Shown piece after piece: positions 36,931-45,215 of a DNA stretch of 64,000 nt. The stretch is from Microbacterium sp. Lineage in GTDB: Bacteria; Actinomycetota; Actinomycetes; Actinomycetales; Microbacteriaceae. How positions within the stretch are numbered: position 1 is the first letter of the stretch; the number at the start of each line of letters is the position of its first letter. The DNA lies in NCBI GenBank assembly GCA_017306415.1, contig JAFKIL010000001.1, forward strand, positions 310,001 to 374,000. The letters run 5' to 3'. The notes below the pieces were generated by a model. It was not told the origin of the DNA. It saw only the letters and a list, made by a program, of their open reading frames with translations, and made no database searches. Both the position numbers and the translations under genes were made by a program.

Positions 36931-38199
36931 TCAGACCCGCTCGTCGAGCAGGTAGCCCTCCTCGCCGTGCACGACCGTGTCGACGCCGGCGATCTCGTCC
37001 TCGTTCTTGATCCGGAAGCCCATCGTCTTCTGGATGACCCAGCCGATGGCGTACGCCAGGACGAAGGAGTAGATCATGACGCCGAAGGCGCCGATCGCCT
37101 GGACGCCGAGCTGCTTGAACGAGCCCGTGTCGATGAGACCGATGCCCGCACCGAAGATGCCGATGTAGAGGGTTCCGATGACACCGCCGACGAGGTGGAT
37201 GCCGACGACGTCGAGCGAGTCGTCGAAGCCGAGCTTCCACTTCAGCTCGATCGCCAGGGCGCAGACCGCGCCGGTGATGAGGCCGAGCACGATCGCCCAG
37301 CCGGGCGTGAGGATGTTACAGGCCGGCGTGATCGCGACGAGGCCCGACACCGCGCCGGATGCGGCACCGATCGAGGTGGGCTTGCCGTCCTTGATCTTCT
37401 CGACGATCAGCCAGCCGATGGTCGCGGCAGCAGGCGCGGCGAGGGTGTTGATCCACGCGATCGCGGCGACACCGTCGACCGCGGCCTCGGATCCTGCGTT
37501 GAAGCCGAACCAGCCGAACCACAGGAGCGCAGCGCCGAGGAGGGTCAGCGGCACGTTGTGCGGCTTGGTGATCCCCTTCTGGAAACCCACGCGCTTGCCG
37601 AGGACCAGTGCCAGGGCGAGGCCTGCCGCACCCGCGTTGATGTGCACGGCCGTGCCGCCCGCGAAGTCGTTGACGCCGAGCAGGTGGGGCGCCCAGCCGT
37701 CACCGAGGTTGAACACCCAGTACGCGACCGGGAAGTAGACGACCGTGACCCAGATGCCGGCGAAGACCATCCATGCGCCGAACTTGGCGCGATCCGCGAT
37801 GGCGCCCGAGATCAGCGCGACGGTGATGATGGCGAACGTCGCCTGGAAGCCGACGAAGGCGAGGGCGCCCAGGTCCGGCGACATCGCGCCGTCCTTGCCG
37901 ATGCCGAGCAGCTTGCCGAGGCCGATCAGCCCATCGAAGGGGTTGCCGAGCCAGTTCTGGATGAGCGGCGTGCCGAACGACATGCCGTAGCCGTACAGAA
38001 CCCAGAGCACGGCGACCAGCGCGATGGCGCCGAAGCTCATCATCATCATGGAGACGACGCTCTTCGCCTTGACCATGCCGCCGTAGAAGAACGCGACGCC
38101 GGGGGTCATGAGCAGGACGAGGGCTGCTGCCACGAGCAGCCACAGTGCATTGACGTTGGCCTGCGTGGCCGCGGGCTCCGCTGCTGCAATCACATGCAT
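36931..38199 (-). CDS. amt: Ammonium transporter Amt
   Basis: 422 aa trimeric ammonium channel with 11 membrane helices. NALWLLVAAALVLLMTPGVAF begins helix 1, FFYGGMVKAKSVVSMMMMSF follows; the twin-His pore appears in FAGGTAVHINAGAAGLALAL, and VVGIHLVGGVIGTLYIG gives the second His. The C-terminal tail (FRIKNEDEIAGVDTVVHGEE) keeps the site touched by PII proteins. No glnK lies adjacent. The upstream gap has a GlnR-like box. Start ATG 38199. Confidence 0.96.
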   Translation of the reverse strand: MHVIAAAEPAATQANVNALWLLVAAALVLLMTPGVAFFYGGMVKAKSVVSMMMMSFGAIALVAVLWVLYGYGMSFGTPLIQNWLGNPFDGLIGLGKLLGIGKDGAMSPDLGALAFVGFQATFAIITVALISGAIADRAKFGAWMVFAGIWVTVVYFPVAYWVFNLGDGWAPHLLGVNDFAGGTAVHINAGAAGLALALVLGKRVGFQKGITKPHNVPLTLLGAALLWFGWFGFNAGSEAAVDGVAAIAWINTLAAPAAATIGWLIVEKIKDGKPTSIGAASGAVSGLVAITPACNILTPGWAIVLGLITGAVCALAIELKWKLGFDDSLDVVGIHLVGGVIGTLYIGIFGAGIGLIDTGSFKQLGVQAIGAFGVMIYSFVLAYAIGWVIQKTMGFRIKNEDEIAGVDTVVHGEEGYLLDERV

Positions 38200-38283
38200 A
38201 GGGATTACCTCTCAGGTGTTTCTCTCGGGTATCCGACGCCCGCAACGGCGGTCGGGTCTTCGTTGAGAGTTTGCTGAGAAGAG

Positions 38284-38321
38284 GTTTCCGCGGGCGGGTT
38301 TCCACGTTTCGTCGCGGTTAC
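38284..38321 (-). promoter_or_regulatory. GlnR-like binding box upstream of amt
   Basis: Read on the minus strand: GTAAC (38321-38317), 6 nt, GAAAC (38310-38306), 6 nt, ACCCG (38299-38295), 6 nt, GAAAC (38288-38284). Three of the four units fit the actinobacterial GlnR consensus GTNAC-n6-GAAAC repeated, with exact 11-bp spacing. It is centred about 103 nt before the amt start. A further GAAAC-n6-TTTAC lies at 38352-38337. The sequence match is direct; activation by GlnR in nitrogen limitation is inferred from amt control in Streptomyces and mycobacteria. Confidence 0.65.
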
Positions 38322-38372
38322 GGAGCCGGGCGGGATGTAAACATCGTGTTTCCCCGCGTCAGACTCGGCGTG

Positions 38373-39398
38373 TCACGCTGAGGTGAGTGCGATGAGGCGG
38401 GAGATGGCGCGGAGGTACTTCTTGCGGTACCCGCCGGCCAGCATCTCTTCGCCGAAGACGTCGCTGAGCGGTCGCCCCGTGGACCGGATCGGCACCTGGG
38501 CGTCATAGGCGCGGTCGACGAACGCGACGAACCGCAGCGCGGCCGACTGGTCCTGCAGCTGCTCGACATCGCGGAGCCCGATGGCGGTCACGCCGGCGAC
38601 GAGGCGGATGTAACGGGACGGATGCACGTGCGACAAGTGCGCGACGAGCTGCGCGAACACGTCGTCGGAGACGACGCCGTGAGCCGCGCCATCCGCGATC
38701 GCCCGCTCGTACGCCGCGTCGTCGAGCACCTTGGCCTGCCCGTCGATCGCGCGCTGCCGGTAGTCGGTGCCGTCGATGCGGACGGTCTGGAAGCTCGCCG
38801 ACATCGCGTGGATCTCCCGGAGGAAGTCCTGCGCCGCGAAGCGCCCCTCACCCAGGGCGTTCGGCGGGGTGTTGGAGGTGGCCGCCAGCCGGGTCCCGCC
38901 CGCGACGAGCTCGCCGAGCAGTCGCGTCATGACCATCGTGTCTCCCGGGTCGTCGAGCTCGAACTCGTCGATGCACAGGAGGTCGGCGCCGCGGAAGAGC
39001 TCGACGGTGTTCTGGTAGCCGAGAGCCCCCACGAGCGCCGTGTACTCGATGAACGACCCGAAGTACTTCCGGCGCACCGGCATGGCGTGGTACGTCGCCG
39101 CGAGGAGGTGGGTCTTGCCCACCCCGAATCCGCCGTCCAGGTAGACGCCGGGCTTCACCTCGGGCTCCTTCTTCGCGCGACGGAAGAAGCCGCCCCTCGC
39201 CGGCGGTGCGCCCCCGCCCGAGAAGGCCACGAGGAGGTCCTTCGCCTCGGCCTGCGACGGGTACGCGGGATCGGGACGATAGGTCTCGAACGTCGCGTGG
39301 TCGAACTGCGGCGGCGGGACGAGGGCCGCGACCATCTCGTCGCCGGTCACCTGAGGCGTCCTGTCGACGAGGTGGACGATGCCGGAGGGCGAACTCAT
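38373..39398 (-). CDS. zapE: ZapE/AFG1-like AAA ATPase
   Basis: 341 aa. ZapE (YhcM/AFG1/LACE1 family) is linked to Z-ring stability in E. coli. Walker A in [20 protein letters not shown], Walker B in [18 protein letters not shown], sensor segment [19 protein letters not shown], and [20 protein letters not shown] with later DYRQRA are family marks. Start ATG 39398. It is divergent from the sulfurtransferase with a 123-bp gap and its stop is 174 nt upstream of amt on the same strand. Confidence 0.93.
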   Translation of the reverse strand: MSSPSGIVHLVDRTPQVTGDEMVAALVPPPQFDHATFETYRPDPAYPSQAEAKDLLVAFSGGGAPPARGGFFRRAKKEPEVKPGVYLDGGFGVGKTHLLAATYHAMPVRRKYFGSFIEYTALVGALGYQNTVELFRGADLLCIDEFELDDPGDTMVMTRLLGELVAGGTRLAATSNTPPNALGEGRFAAQDFLREIHAMSASFQTVRIDGTDYRQRAIDGQAKVLDDAAYERAIADGAAHGVVSDDVFAQLVAHLSHVHPSRYIRLVAGVTAIGLRDVEQLQDQSAALRFVAFVDRAYDAQVPIRSTGRPLSDVFGEEMLAGGYRKKYLRAISRLIALTSA

Positions 39399-39521
39399 TC
39401 GGGTCCGATCATGTCGGAGTTCGTAAGAAAGGGAGCGGTGCCCGATGGGGCAACTAGTGTCGAATTCGACGGAGTTCACCCTATCGCCGTCGCCCGCCAC
39501 CCCCGATCCGAGGAGCATCCG

Positions 39522-40424
39522 GTGTCCGTCGAGACCGACACGTCGTCCCCCAAGTTCTCCGAGTACGCGGAGCCCGGCCGGCTGGTCACCGGCGACTGGC
39601 TTCAGGAGCGCCTGGGCTCGCCGGGCCTCGTCGTGGTCGAGTCGGACGAGGACGTCCTCCTGTACGAGACCGGCCACATCCCGGGCGCGGTGAAGGTCGA
39701 CTGGCACACCGAGCTCAACGACCCGGTCGTCCGTGACTATGTCGACGGCGAGGGCTTCGCCGCGCTGCTGAGCGCCAAGGGCATCTCGCGCGACGACACC
39801 GTCGTCATCTACGGCGACAAGAACAACTGGTGGGCGGCGTACGCGCTGTGGGTCTTCTCGCTCTTCGGGCACGAGGACGTGCGGCTGCTCGACGGCGGGC
39901 GTGACCTCTGGATCGCCGAGGGCCGTCCGATCACGACGGAGAAGACCTCGCGCACCGCGACCGCGTACCCCGTGGTGGAGCGCGACGACTCCGTGCTGCG
40001 CGCGTACCGCGATGACGTCCTCGCGCACTTCGGCGCGCCCCTCATCGACGTGCGCTCGCCCGAGGAGTACACCGGCGAGCGCACCTCCGCCCCCGCCTAT
40101 CCCGAGGAGGGCGCGCTGCGCGCCGGCCACATTCCGACGGCGCGCAACGTGCCGTGGGCGCGCGCCGTCGCCGCCGACGGGACCTTCCGCTCGCGCGAGG
40201 AACTCGACGCGATCTACCGCGGGGAGGCGGGGCTCTCGGACGGCGACGCCGTCATCGCGTACTGCCGCATCGGCGAGCGGTCGAGCCACACGTGGTTCGT
40301 GCTGCAGCACCTGCTGGGGTTCCCGCACGTGCGCAACTACGACGGGTCGTGGACCGAGTGGGGCAGCGCGGTGCGGGTTCCGATCGCGACCGGCGCGGAG
40401 CCGGGCGACGCGCCCGCCCGATGA
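39522..40424 (+). CDS. Rhodanese-type sulfurtransferase
   Basis: 300 aa with two rhodanese domains. The first (about 25-140) includes [20 protein letters not shown] and is inactive ([15 protein letters not shown], no Cys loop). The second carries [15 protein letters not shown] and the active loop [13 protein letters not shown] with the catalytic Cys. Transfers sulfane sulfur, classically thiosulfate to cyanide; physiological role probably sulfur trafficking. GTG 39522 follows AGGAG (39511-39515). It precedes a SufE gene by 43 nt, so the pair may deliver persulfide together. Confidence 0.92.
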   Translation: MSVETDTSSPKFSEYAEPGRLVTGDWLQERLGSPGLVVVESDEDVLLYETGHIPGAVKVDWHTELNDPVVRDYVDGEGFAALLSAKGISRDDTVVIYGDKNNWWAAYALWVFSLFGHEDVRLLDGGRDLWIAEGRPITTEKTSRTATAYPVVERDDSVLRAYRDDVLAHFGAPLIDVRSPEEYTGERTSAPAYPEEGALRAGHIPTARNVPWARAVAADGTFRSREELDAIYRGEAGLSDGDAVIAYCRIGERSSHTWFVLQHLLGFPHVRNYDGSWTEWGSAVRVPIATGAEPGDAPAR

Positions 40425-40467
40425 GCGTCGGGGTCCCGCCGCCGTCTCGGGTGGGACAATGGGATCG

Positions 40468-40908
40468 ATGACCGAGCCCTCGCTCCCCGACTCGCTGGCG
40501 GAGATCCGCGACGAGTTCCTCGAGCTTCCCGAAGCCGACAGGCTGCAGCTCCTCCTGGAGTTCTCTCAGGAGCTGCCCGACGTCCCCGCCGCCTACGAGG
40601 ATCATCCCGAGCGCTACGAGCGGGTGGCGGAGTGCCAGTCGCCGGTGTTCATCGCGCTGGAGGTCGACGACGCGGGCATCGTCACGATGCACGCGACGGC
40701 TCCGCCCGAGGCTCCCACGACGAGAGGGTTCGCGAGCATCCTCGCCCAGGGCATCACCGGTCTCACGCCCGGCGAGGTGCTGGCGATCCCCGGCGACTTC
40801 CCACAGAGCATGGGGCTCACGCGCGTCGTGTCGCCGCTGCGCATCGCGGGGATGACGGGGATGCTCGTCCGGGCGCAGCGCCAGGTGCGCGCTCTCTCGG
40901 CGGCGTAG
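40468..40908 (+). CDS. SufE-family sulfur acceptor
   Basis: 146 aa. SufE accepts persulfide from cysteine desulfurase for Fe-S assembly or other sulfur uses. LAEIRDEFLELPEADRLQLL and VAECQSPVFIALEVDDAGIV give the family start and the acceptor Cys in AECQSPV; ASILAQGITGLTPGEVLAIP follows. Two ATGs are possible (40459, 40468); the second, MTEPSLPDS, is chosen. Here SufE pairs with a rhodanese rather than SufS. It abuts the end of the convergent hydrolase gene with no gap. Confidence 0.9.
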   Translation: MTEPSLPDSLAEIRDEFLELPEADRLQLLLEFSQELPDVPAAYEDHPERYERVAECQSPVFIALEVDDAGIVTMHATAPPEAPTTRGFASILAQGITGLTPGEVLAIPGDFPQSMGLTRVVSPLRIAGMTGMLVRAQRQVRALSAA

Positions 40909-42132
40909 TCAGTCGGTCGGCGACGCCTCGTGCACGGGGCCGAGACCGTGGCGCTCGAGCCAGGACCGGATGCTGGTGCTCCAGCGCTCCTGGTCGTAGT
41001 TCCAGAGCTTCGTGTGCCGCGCCACCTCGAAGACCTGCAGTTCGACGAGGTCCGGCCGCGCGACGACGAGGTCATGGGAGGCGTCGGACGGCACGAAGCC
41101 GTCGTCGTCGCTGTGCAGGACGAGGATCGGATGCTGCAGCTCCGCGGCGCGCGCGACCGCGTCCAGCCGGTCGAATGCGATCGGCGCGCTCCGCGTGAAC
41201 GGCGCCGCCCAGTCCGACTGCAGAGCGCCGAGCGCCAGCCCGCTCACGGCCGCGGGGACGTGCATGAGCTTCGCCTGATAGCCGAGCACGACGCGCCAGT
41301 CGACGACGGGAGACTCGAGGACGAGCCCCGCGATCAGATCGCGCCGCGGCGAGTTGAGCTCCACCTGGAGCGAGATCGCCCCGCCCATCGACCATCCCAT
41401 CAGGATGATCCGACGCGCCCCGCGCCGACGCGCGAACCCGATCGCCGCGTCGACGTCCCGCCATTCGGTCGCGCCGAGCGTGTACGTGCCGCTGCGACTG
41501 CGCGGTGCCTCGCCGTCATTGCGGTACGAGACGACGAGGACCGGGAAGCCGAGCGCGTGGAACACGGGAACCGCGCGCAGGCACTCCGCGCGGGTGGTGC
41601 CGCGTCCGTGCACCTGCAGGACCCAGACGTCGGCATCCGGGCGGCCCGGGAAGAACCAAGCCGGGCAGGGACCGGCGGGCGATCCGATCAGCTCCGAGCT
41701 GTAGGGCAGATGGAGCTGTTCGGGTCCGTCGTAGTACCACCCGCTGAAGGCGGCGTCCGGCGCGAGTCGCGAATCCGGGCCGATCTCGGTGAGCAGCTTC
41801 CGCTTCACGGTCGTGTCGTCCTCGGCGAGGACCGATCCGAGCTTGATGTAGCGCTCGGTCCCGCTCGTGAACAGCCCGTAGCGGCCGGGCAGGGCCGTGT
41901 CGGGCGTCCGCTCGAGGGTGATGGTCTGGGCTGCGACATCGAGGCCGAGGATGCGGGTGTCGGCGGTGCGCACGGCGGGCGTCACCACGCGCCTCGCCAT
42001 CCGGAGCGACGCGAGGCCCATCAGGCCGAGGACACCGACGAGGGCGACGGAGAGGGTCGCGAGCGCCGCGCGCACTCCCGCGAGCAGCATGGGAGTGGCG
42101 CCGGTCGGTGCGGCGTGCCTGGAGGGCTTCAT
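40909..42132 (-). CDS. Membrane-anchored alpha/beta hydrolase
   Basis: 407 aa. N-terminal helix at about 15-40 (MLLAGVRAALATLSVALVGV, LGLMGLASLRM) anchors it. A beta-rich domain (about 45-165) precedes the alpha/beta hydrolase fold: oxyanion-side VWVLQVHGRGTTRAE, nucleophile elbow ILMGWSMGGAISLQVEL, the Asp in HPILVLHSDDDGFVPS and the His in VARHTKLWNYDQERW. The catalytic triad is complete. Substrate unknown; related proteins are annotated as esterases or peptidase-like hydrolases. Confidence 0.88.
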   Translation of the reverse strand: MKPSRHAAPTGATPMLLAGVRAALATLSVALVGVLGLMGLASLRMARRVVTPAVRTADTRILGLDVAAQTITLERTPDTALPGRYGLFTSGTERYIKLGSVLAEDDTTVKRKLLTEIGPDSRLAPDAAFSGWYYDGPEQLHLPYSSELIGSPAGPCPAWFFPGRPDADVWVLQVHGRGTTRAECLRAVPVFHALGFPVLVVSYRNDGEAPRSRSGTYTLGATEWRDVDAAIGFARRRGARRIILMGWSMGGAISLQVELNSPRRDLIAGLVLESPVVDWRVVLGYQAKLMHVPAAVSGLALGALQSDWAAPFTRSAPIAFDRLDAVARAAELQHPILVLHSDDDGFVPSDASHDLVVARPDLVELQVFEVARHTKLWNYDQERWSTSIRSWLERHGLGPVHEASPTD

Positions 42133-42157
42133 CGACCGTTCACTCTAGTCTGTCGAC

Positions 42158-42736
42158 GTGGCCGACCCCCGTCCTTCAACGCTGTTCGAGCGGGCTGCCG
42201 CCGATGTCAGGGCCATGGCCCTGCGCGACGACCTCGTCGTCAGCGAGATACCCGCTCCGAAGGGGCTCGCGCCGGATGCACTGGCGCTCGCCGCCGACGT
42301 GCGCCCGGACGAGAGCGGGGAATCCCCCTACGGCACCGGCCGCTTCGTGCTTCTCCACGATCCGGACGAGCCGGAGGCATGGGGAGGCCCGTGGCGCATC
42401 GTGTGCTTCGCCCAGGCGCCCTTGGAGCCGGAGATCGGAATGGACCCACTCGTGGCCGATGTGGCATGGTCCTGGCTGGTGGACGCGCTCGACTCCCGTC
42501 ACGCGCCCTACCATTCCGCCTCCGGGACCGCGACGAAGACACTGTCGAAGGGGTTCGGCACGCTGGCGGCCGAGGGAGACGGATCGCAGATCGAGCTGCG
42601 TGCCTCGTGGTCGCCGTCGGGACCGGTCGAGCCGCACATCGAGGCATGGGCCGAGTTGGTGTGCATGCTCGCCGGACTCCCGCCGGGGTCCGAGGAGATC
42701 CAGGTGCTGGGCGCGCGGAGGACGATGCGTGACTGA
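42158..42736 (+). CDS. DUF3000 protein
   Basis: 192 aa, GTG start. DUF3000 is an actinobacterial family of unknown function almost always next to a ribonuclease D-like gene, as here. Visible: FERAAADVRAMALRDDLVVS, IPAPKGLAPDALALAADVRP, RFVLLHDPDEPEAWGGPWRI, VCFAQAPLEPEIGMDPLVAD and AELVCMLAGLPPGSEEIQVL. No membrane helix or signal. Overlaps the next gene by 8 nt, so the two are coupled. Confidence 0.9.
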   Translation: MADPRPSTLFERAAADVRAMALRDDLVVSEIPAPKGLAPDALALAADVRPDESGESPYGTGRFVLLHDPDEPEAWGGPWRIVCFAQAPLEPEIGMDPLVADVAWSWLVDALDSRHAPYHSASGTATKTLSKGFGTLAAEGDGSQIELRASWSPSGPVEPHIEAWAELVCMLAGLPPGSEEIQVLGARRTMRD

Positions 42737-43925
42737 TTACGACGTGATCGCGGATGCGATCGGCCTGAGCGACGCTGCCCGCAGCCTGGCTGCGGGCGAG
42801 GGCCCGGTGGCCGTCGACGTGGAGCGGGCATCGGGGTTCCGGTACTCGCAGCGCGCCTACCTCATCCAGGTGTTCCGCCGGGGCGCGGGCGTGTTCCTCT
42901 TCGACCCGCCCCCGATCGGGGACTTCTCCGCGCTGCAGGAGGCGATCGGCGGTGAGGAGTGGATTCTGCACGCCGCGAGTCAGGACCTCCCCTCGCTTCG
43001 CGAGCTGGACCTCGAGCCGGTGACGATCTTCGACACCGAGCTGGCCGCGCGCCTCCTCGGTCACGATCGGGTGGGGCTGGGGGCCGTGGTCGCCGACACG
43101 CTCGGGATCACACTGGCCAAGGCCCATTCGGCGTCGGACTGGTCGACCCGTCCCCTTCCGCAATCATGGCTCGAGTACGCTGCGCTGGACGTCGAGCATC
43201 TCGTCGACGTGCGCGACGCCCTCGCCGCGGAGCTGGAGGCGCAGGGCAAGACCGCGTTCGCCTCGGAAGAGTTCCAGGCCGTGCTCGACCGGCGGCCGAA
43301 GCCGCCTCGGGAGGATCCCTGGCGCCGGCTCAGCGGCCTGCACACGGTCCGCGGCCGGCGATCGCTCGCCGTCGCCCGCGAACTGTGGATCGCCCGCGAG
43401 GAGTACGCCCAGGATCAAGACGTGTCTCCGGGGCGGCTCGTCCCCGACCGCTCGCTCGTGGCGGCCGTGCTGGCCGATCCGGCCACGAAGAAGGACCTCG
43501 CCGCCGTGAAGGACTTCATGGGACGCGCCAGTCGCACGCAGCTGGACCGGTGGTGGGCGGCGATCGAGCGCGGTCGCGCGGCGACGTCGCTTCCGCTGGA
43601 GCGTGTGCCCGGCGACAGTCTGCCCCCGCCCCGGGCGTGGGCGGACCGGAATCCCGAGGCCGACGCGCGACTCAAGGCAGCGCGCCCGCTGGTCGAGGGT
43701 CGTGCGGAGGAGCTCGGCATGCCGACGGAGAATCTCCTGACGCCGGACCTGCTCCGTCGCGTGGCGTGGTCGCCGCCCGAGGACATCACCGCCGAGGCCG
43801 TCGGCGACGCCCTGCAGGAACTCGGGGCACGCTCGTGGCAGGTTGCGCAAACTGCACAGCTAATCGCGGATGCCTTTGTCGAATCCGTGCAAGGCGCTGA
43901 CGAGGCCCCGGACGACGCTTCGTAG
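42729..43925 (+). CDS. RNase D-like 3'-5' exonuclease with HRDC domain
   Basis: 398 aa, GTG start inside the end of the DUF3000 gene. N-terminal DnaQ-type exonuclease domain with the acidic residues in GPVAVDVERASGFRYSQRAY (DxE), HAASQDLPSLRELDLEPV (Asp) and WLEYAALDVEHLVDVRDALA (YxxxD). The HRDC domain lies around residues 205-290 and a second helical domain at the C-terminus. RNase D matures tRNA 3' ends; in Actinobacteria the role may include rRNA or mRNA. Family assignment is firm, substrate inferred. Confidence 0.93.
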   Translation: MTDYDVIADAIGLSDAARSLAAGEGPVAVDVERASGFRYSQRAYLIQVFRRGAGVFLFDPPPIGDFSALQEAIGGEEWILHAASQDLPSLRELDLEPVTIFDTELAARLLGHDRVGLGAVVADTLGITLAKAHSASDWSTRPLPQSWLEYAALDVEHLVDVRDALAAELEAQGKTAFASEEFQAVLDRRPKPPREDPWRRLSGLHTVRGRRSLAVARELWIAREEYAQDQDVSPGRLVPDRSLVAAVLADPATKKDLAAVKDFMGRASRTQLDRWWAAIERGRAATSLPLERVPGDSLPPPRAWADRNPEADARLKAARPLVEGRAEELGMPTENLLTPDLLRRVAWSPPEDITAEAVGDALQELGARSWQVAQTAQLIADAFVESVQGADEAPDDAS

Positions 43926-43964
43926 GTTCGCCACACCCGATTCCGGGCCCCCGAAGGCGGATCC

Positions 43965-43970
43965 TAGGCT
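43965..43970 (+). promoter_or_regulatory. -10 element of the beta-oxidation operon
   Basis: TAGGCT 28 nt before the GTG at 43998, a common actinobacterial -10. The -35 (TTCCGG at 43941-43946, 18-bp spacer) is weak. GGAGG (43989-43993) is the ribosome site. Confidence 0.4.
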
Positions 43971-43997
43971 GATGCCATCCCTATTTTTGGAGGCAGA

Positions 43998-45203
43998 GTG
44001 GCCGAGCTTTCGGACGTCTTCTTCGTCGATGGAATGCGCACACCGTTCGGGCGTGCCGGCGAAAAAGGCATGTACTGGAACACCCGTGCCGATGATCTCG
44101 CCGTGAAGGCGACCATCGGTCTCATGGCGCGGAATCCCGGCGTTCCCGCCGACCGGATCGACGATGTGGCGATCGCCGCGACGTCGCAGACGGGTGACCA
44201 GGGCCTGACCCTGGGGCGTTCGGTCGCGATCCTCGCGGGGCTCCCCCAGACGGTCCCCGGCTTCGCGATCGACCGCATGTGCGCCGGCGCGATGACGAGC
44301 GTCACCACCATGGCCGGATCGATCGGCGTCGGCATGTACGACCTCGCCCTCGCGGGTGGCGTGGAGCACATGGGTCACCACCCCATCGGCGCGAACGCCG
44401 ACCCCAACCCGCGCTTCGTCGCCGAGAAGATGGTGGACCCGGGTGCGCTCAACATGGGCGTGACGGCCGAGCGCATCTTCGACCGGTTCCCGCACCTCAC
44501 GAAGGAGCGGTCGGACCGGTACGGCATGCTCAGCCAGCACAAGGCGCAGGCGGCCTATGACGCGGGCAGGATCCAGCCGGATCTCGTGCCCGTCGCGATC
44601 AAGGGCGCCGACGGCTCGTGGGGCCTCGCGAGCGAGGACGAGGGACGTCGTCCGAGCACCACGATGGAGGATCTCGCCGGCCTCAAGACGCCGTTCCGTC
44701 CGCACGGTCGCGTCACCGCCGGAACGTCCTCGCCGCTCACCGACGGCGCGACGATGAGCCTTCTCGCGGGCGGCGCGGCGGTCAAGGAGCTCGGACTCAC
44801 CCCGAAGATGAAGGTCGTCTCGTTCGCGTTCGCGGGCGTGCAGCCCGAGATCATGGGCATCGGTCCGATCCCCTCGACCGAGAAGGCGCTCAAGAAGGCC
44901 GGGCTCACGATCGATGACATCGGTCTGTTCGAACTCAACGAGGCCTTCGCGATCCAGGTGATCTCGCTGCTCGACCACTTCGGCATCGCGGACGACGACC
45001 CGCGCGTGAATCAGTGGGGCGGGGCCATCGCGCTCGGTCATCCCCTCGCAGCATCCGGTGTTCGACTCATGATCCAGCTGGCCGCGCAGTTCGCCGAGCG
45101 TCCCGATGTGCGCTACGGCCTGACCGCGATGTGCGTCGGCCTCGGCCAGGGCGGCTCGGTCATCTGGGAGAACCCCCACTACGACGGCAAGAAGCGCAAG
45201 TAA
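43998..45203 (+). CDS. Thiolase (acetyl-CoA C-acyltransferase)
   Basis: 401 aa, GTG start after a GGAGG site. Cleaves 3-ketoacyl-CoA in fatty-acid beta-oxidation. All three active-site blocks are present: nucleophile Cys in FAIDRMCAGAMTSVTTMAG, GHPLAASGVRLMIQ with catalytic His, and the second Cys in ALTAMCVGLGQGGS-like LTAMCVGLGQGGSVIW. NEAFAIQV is also conserved. 12 nt before the multifunctional protein, with which it forms the trifunctional complex. Confidence 0.95.
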   Translation: MAELSDVFFVDGMRTPFGRAGEKGMYWNTRADDLAVKATIGLMARNPGVPADRIDDVAIAATSQTGDQGLTLGRSVAILAGLPQTVPGFAIDRMCAGAMTSVTTMAGSIGVGMYDLALAGGVEHMGHHPIGANADPNPRFVAEKMVDPGALNMGVTAERIFDRFPHLTKERSDRYGMLSQHKAQAAYDAGRIQPDLVPVAIKGADGSWGLASEDEGRRPSTTMEDLAGLKTPFRPHGRVTAGTSSPLTDGATMSLLAGGAAVKELGLTPKMKVVSFAFAGVQPEIMGIGPIPSTEKALKKAGLTIDDIGLFELNEAFAIQVISLLDHFGIADDDPRVNQWGGAIALGHPLAASGVRLMIQLAAQFAERPDVRYGLTAMCVGLGQGGSVIWENPHYDGKKRK

Positions 45204-45215
45204 GGGCACGGATCG

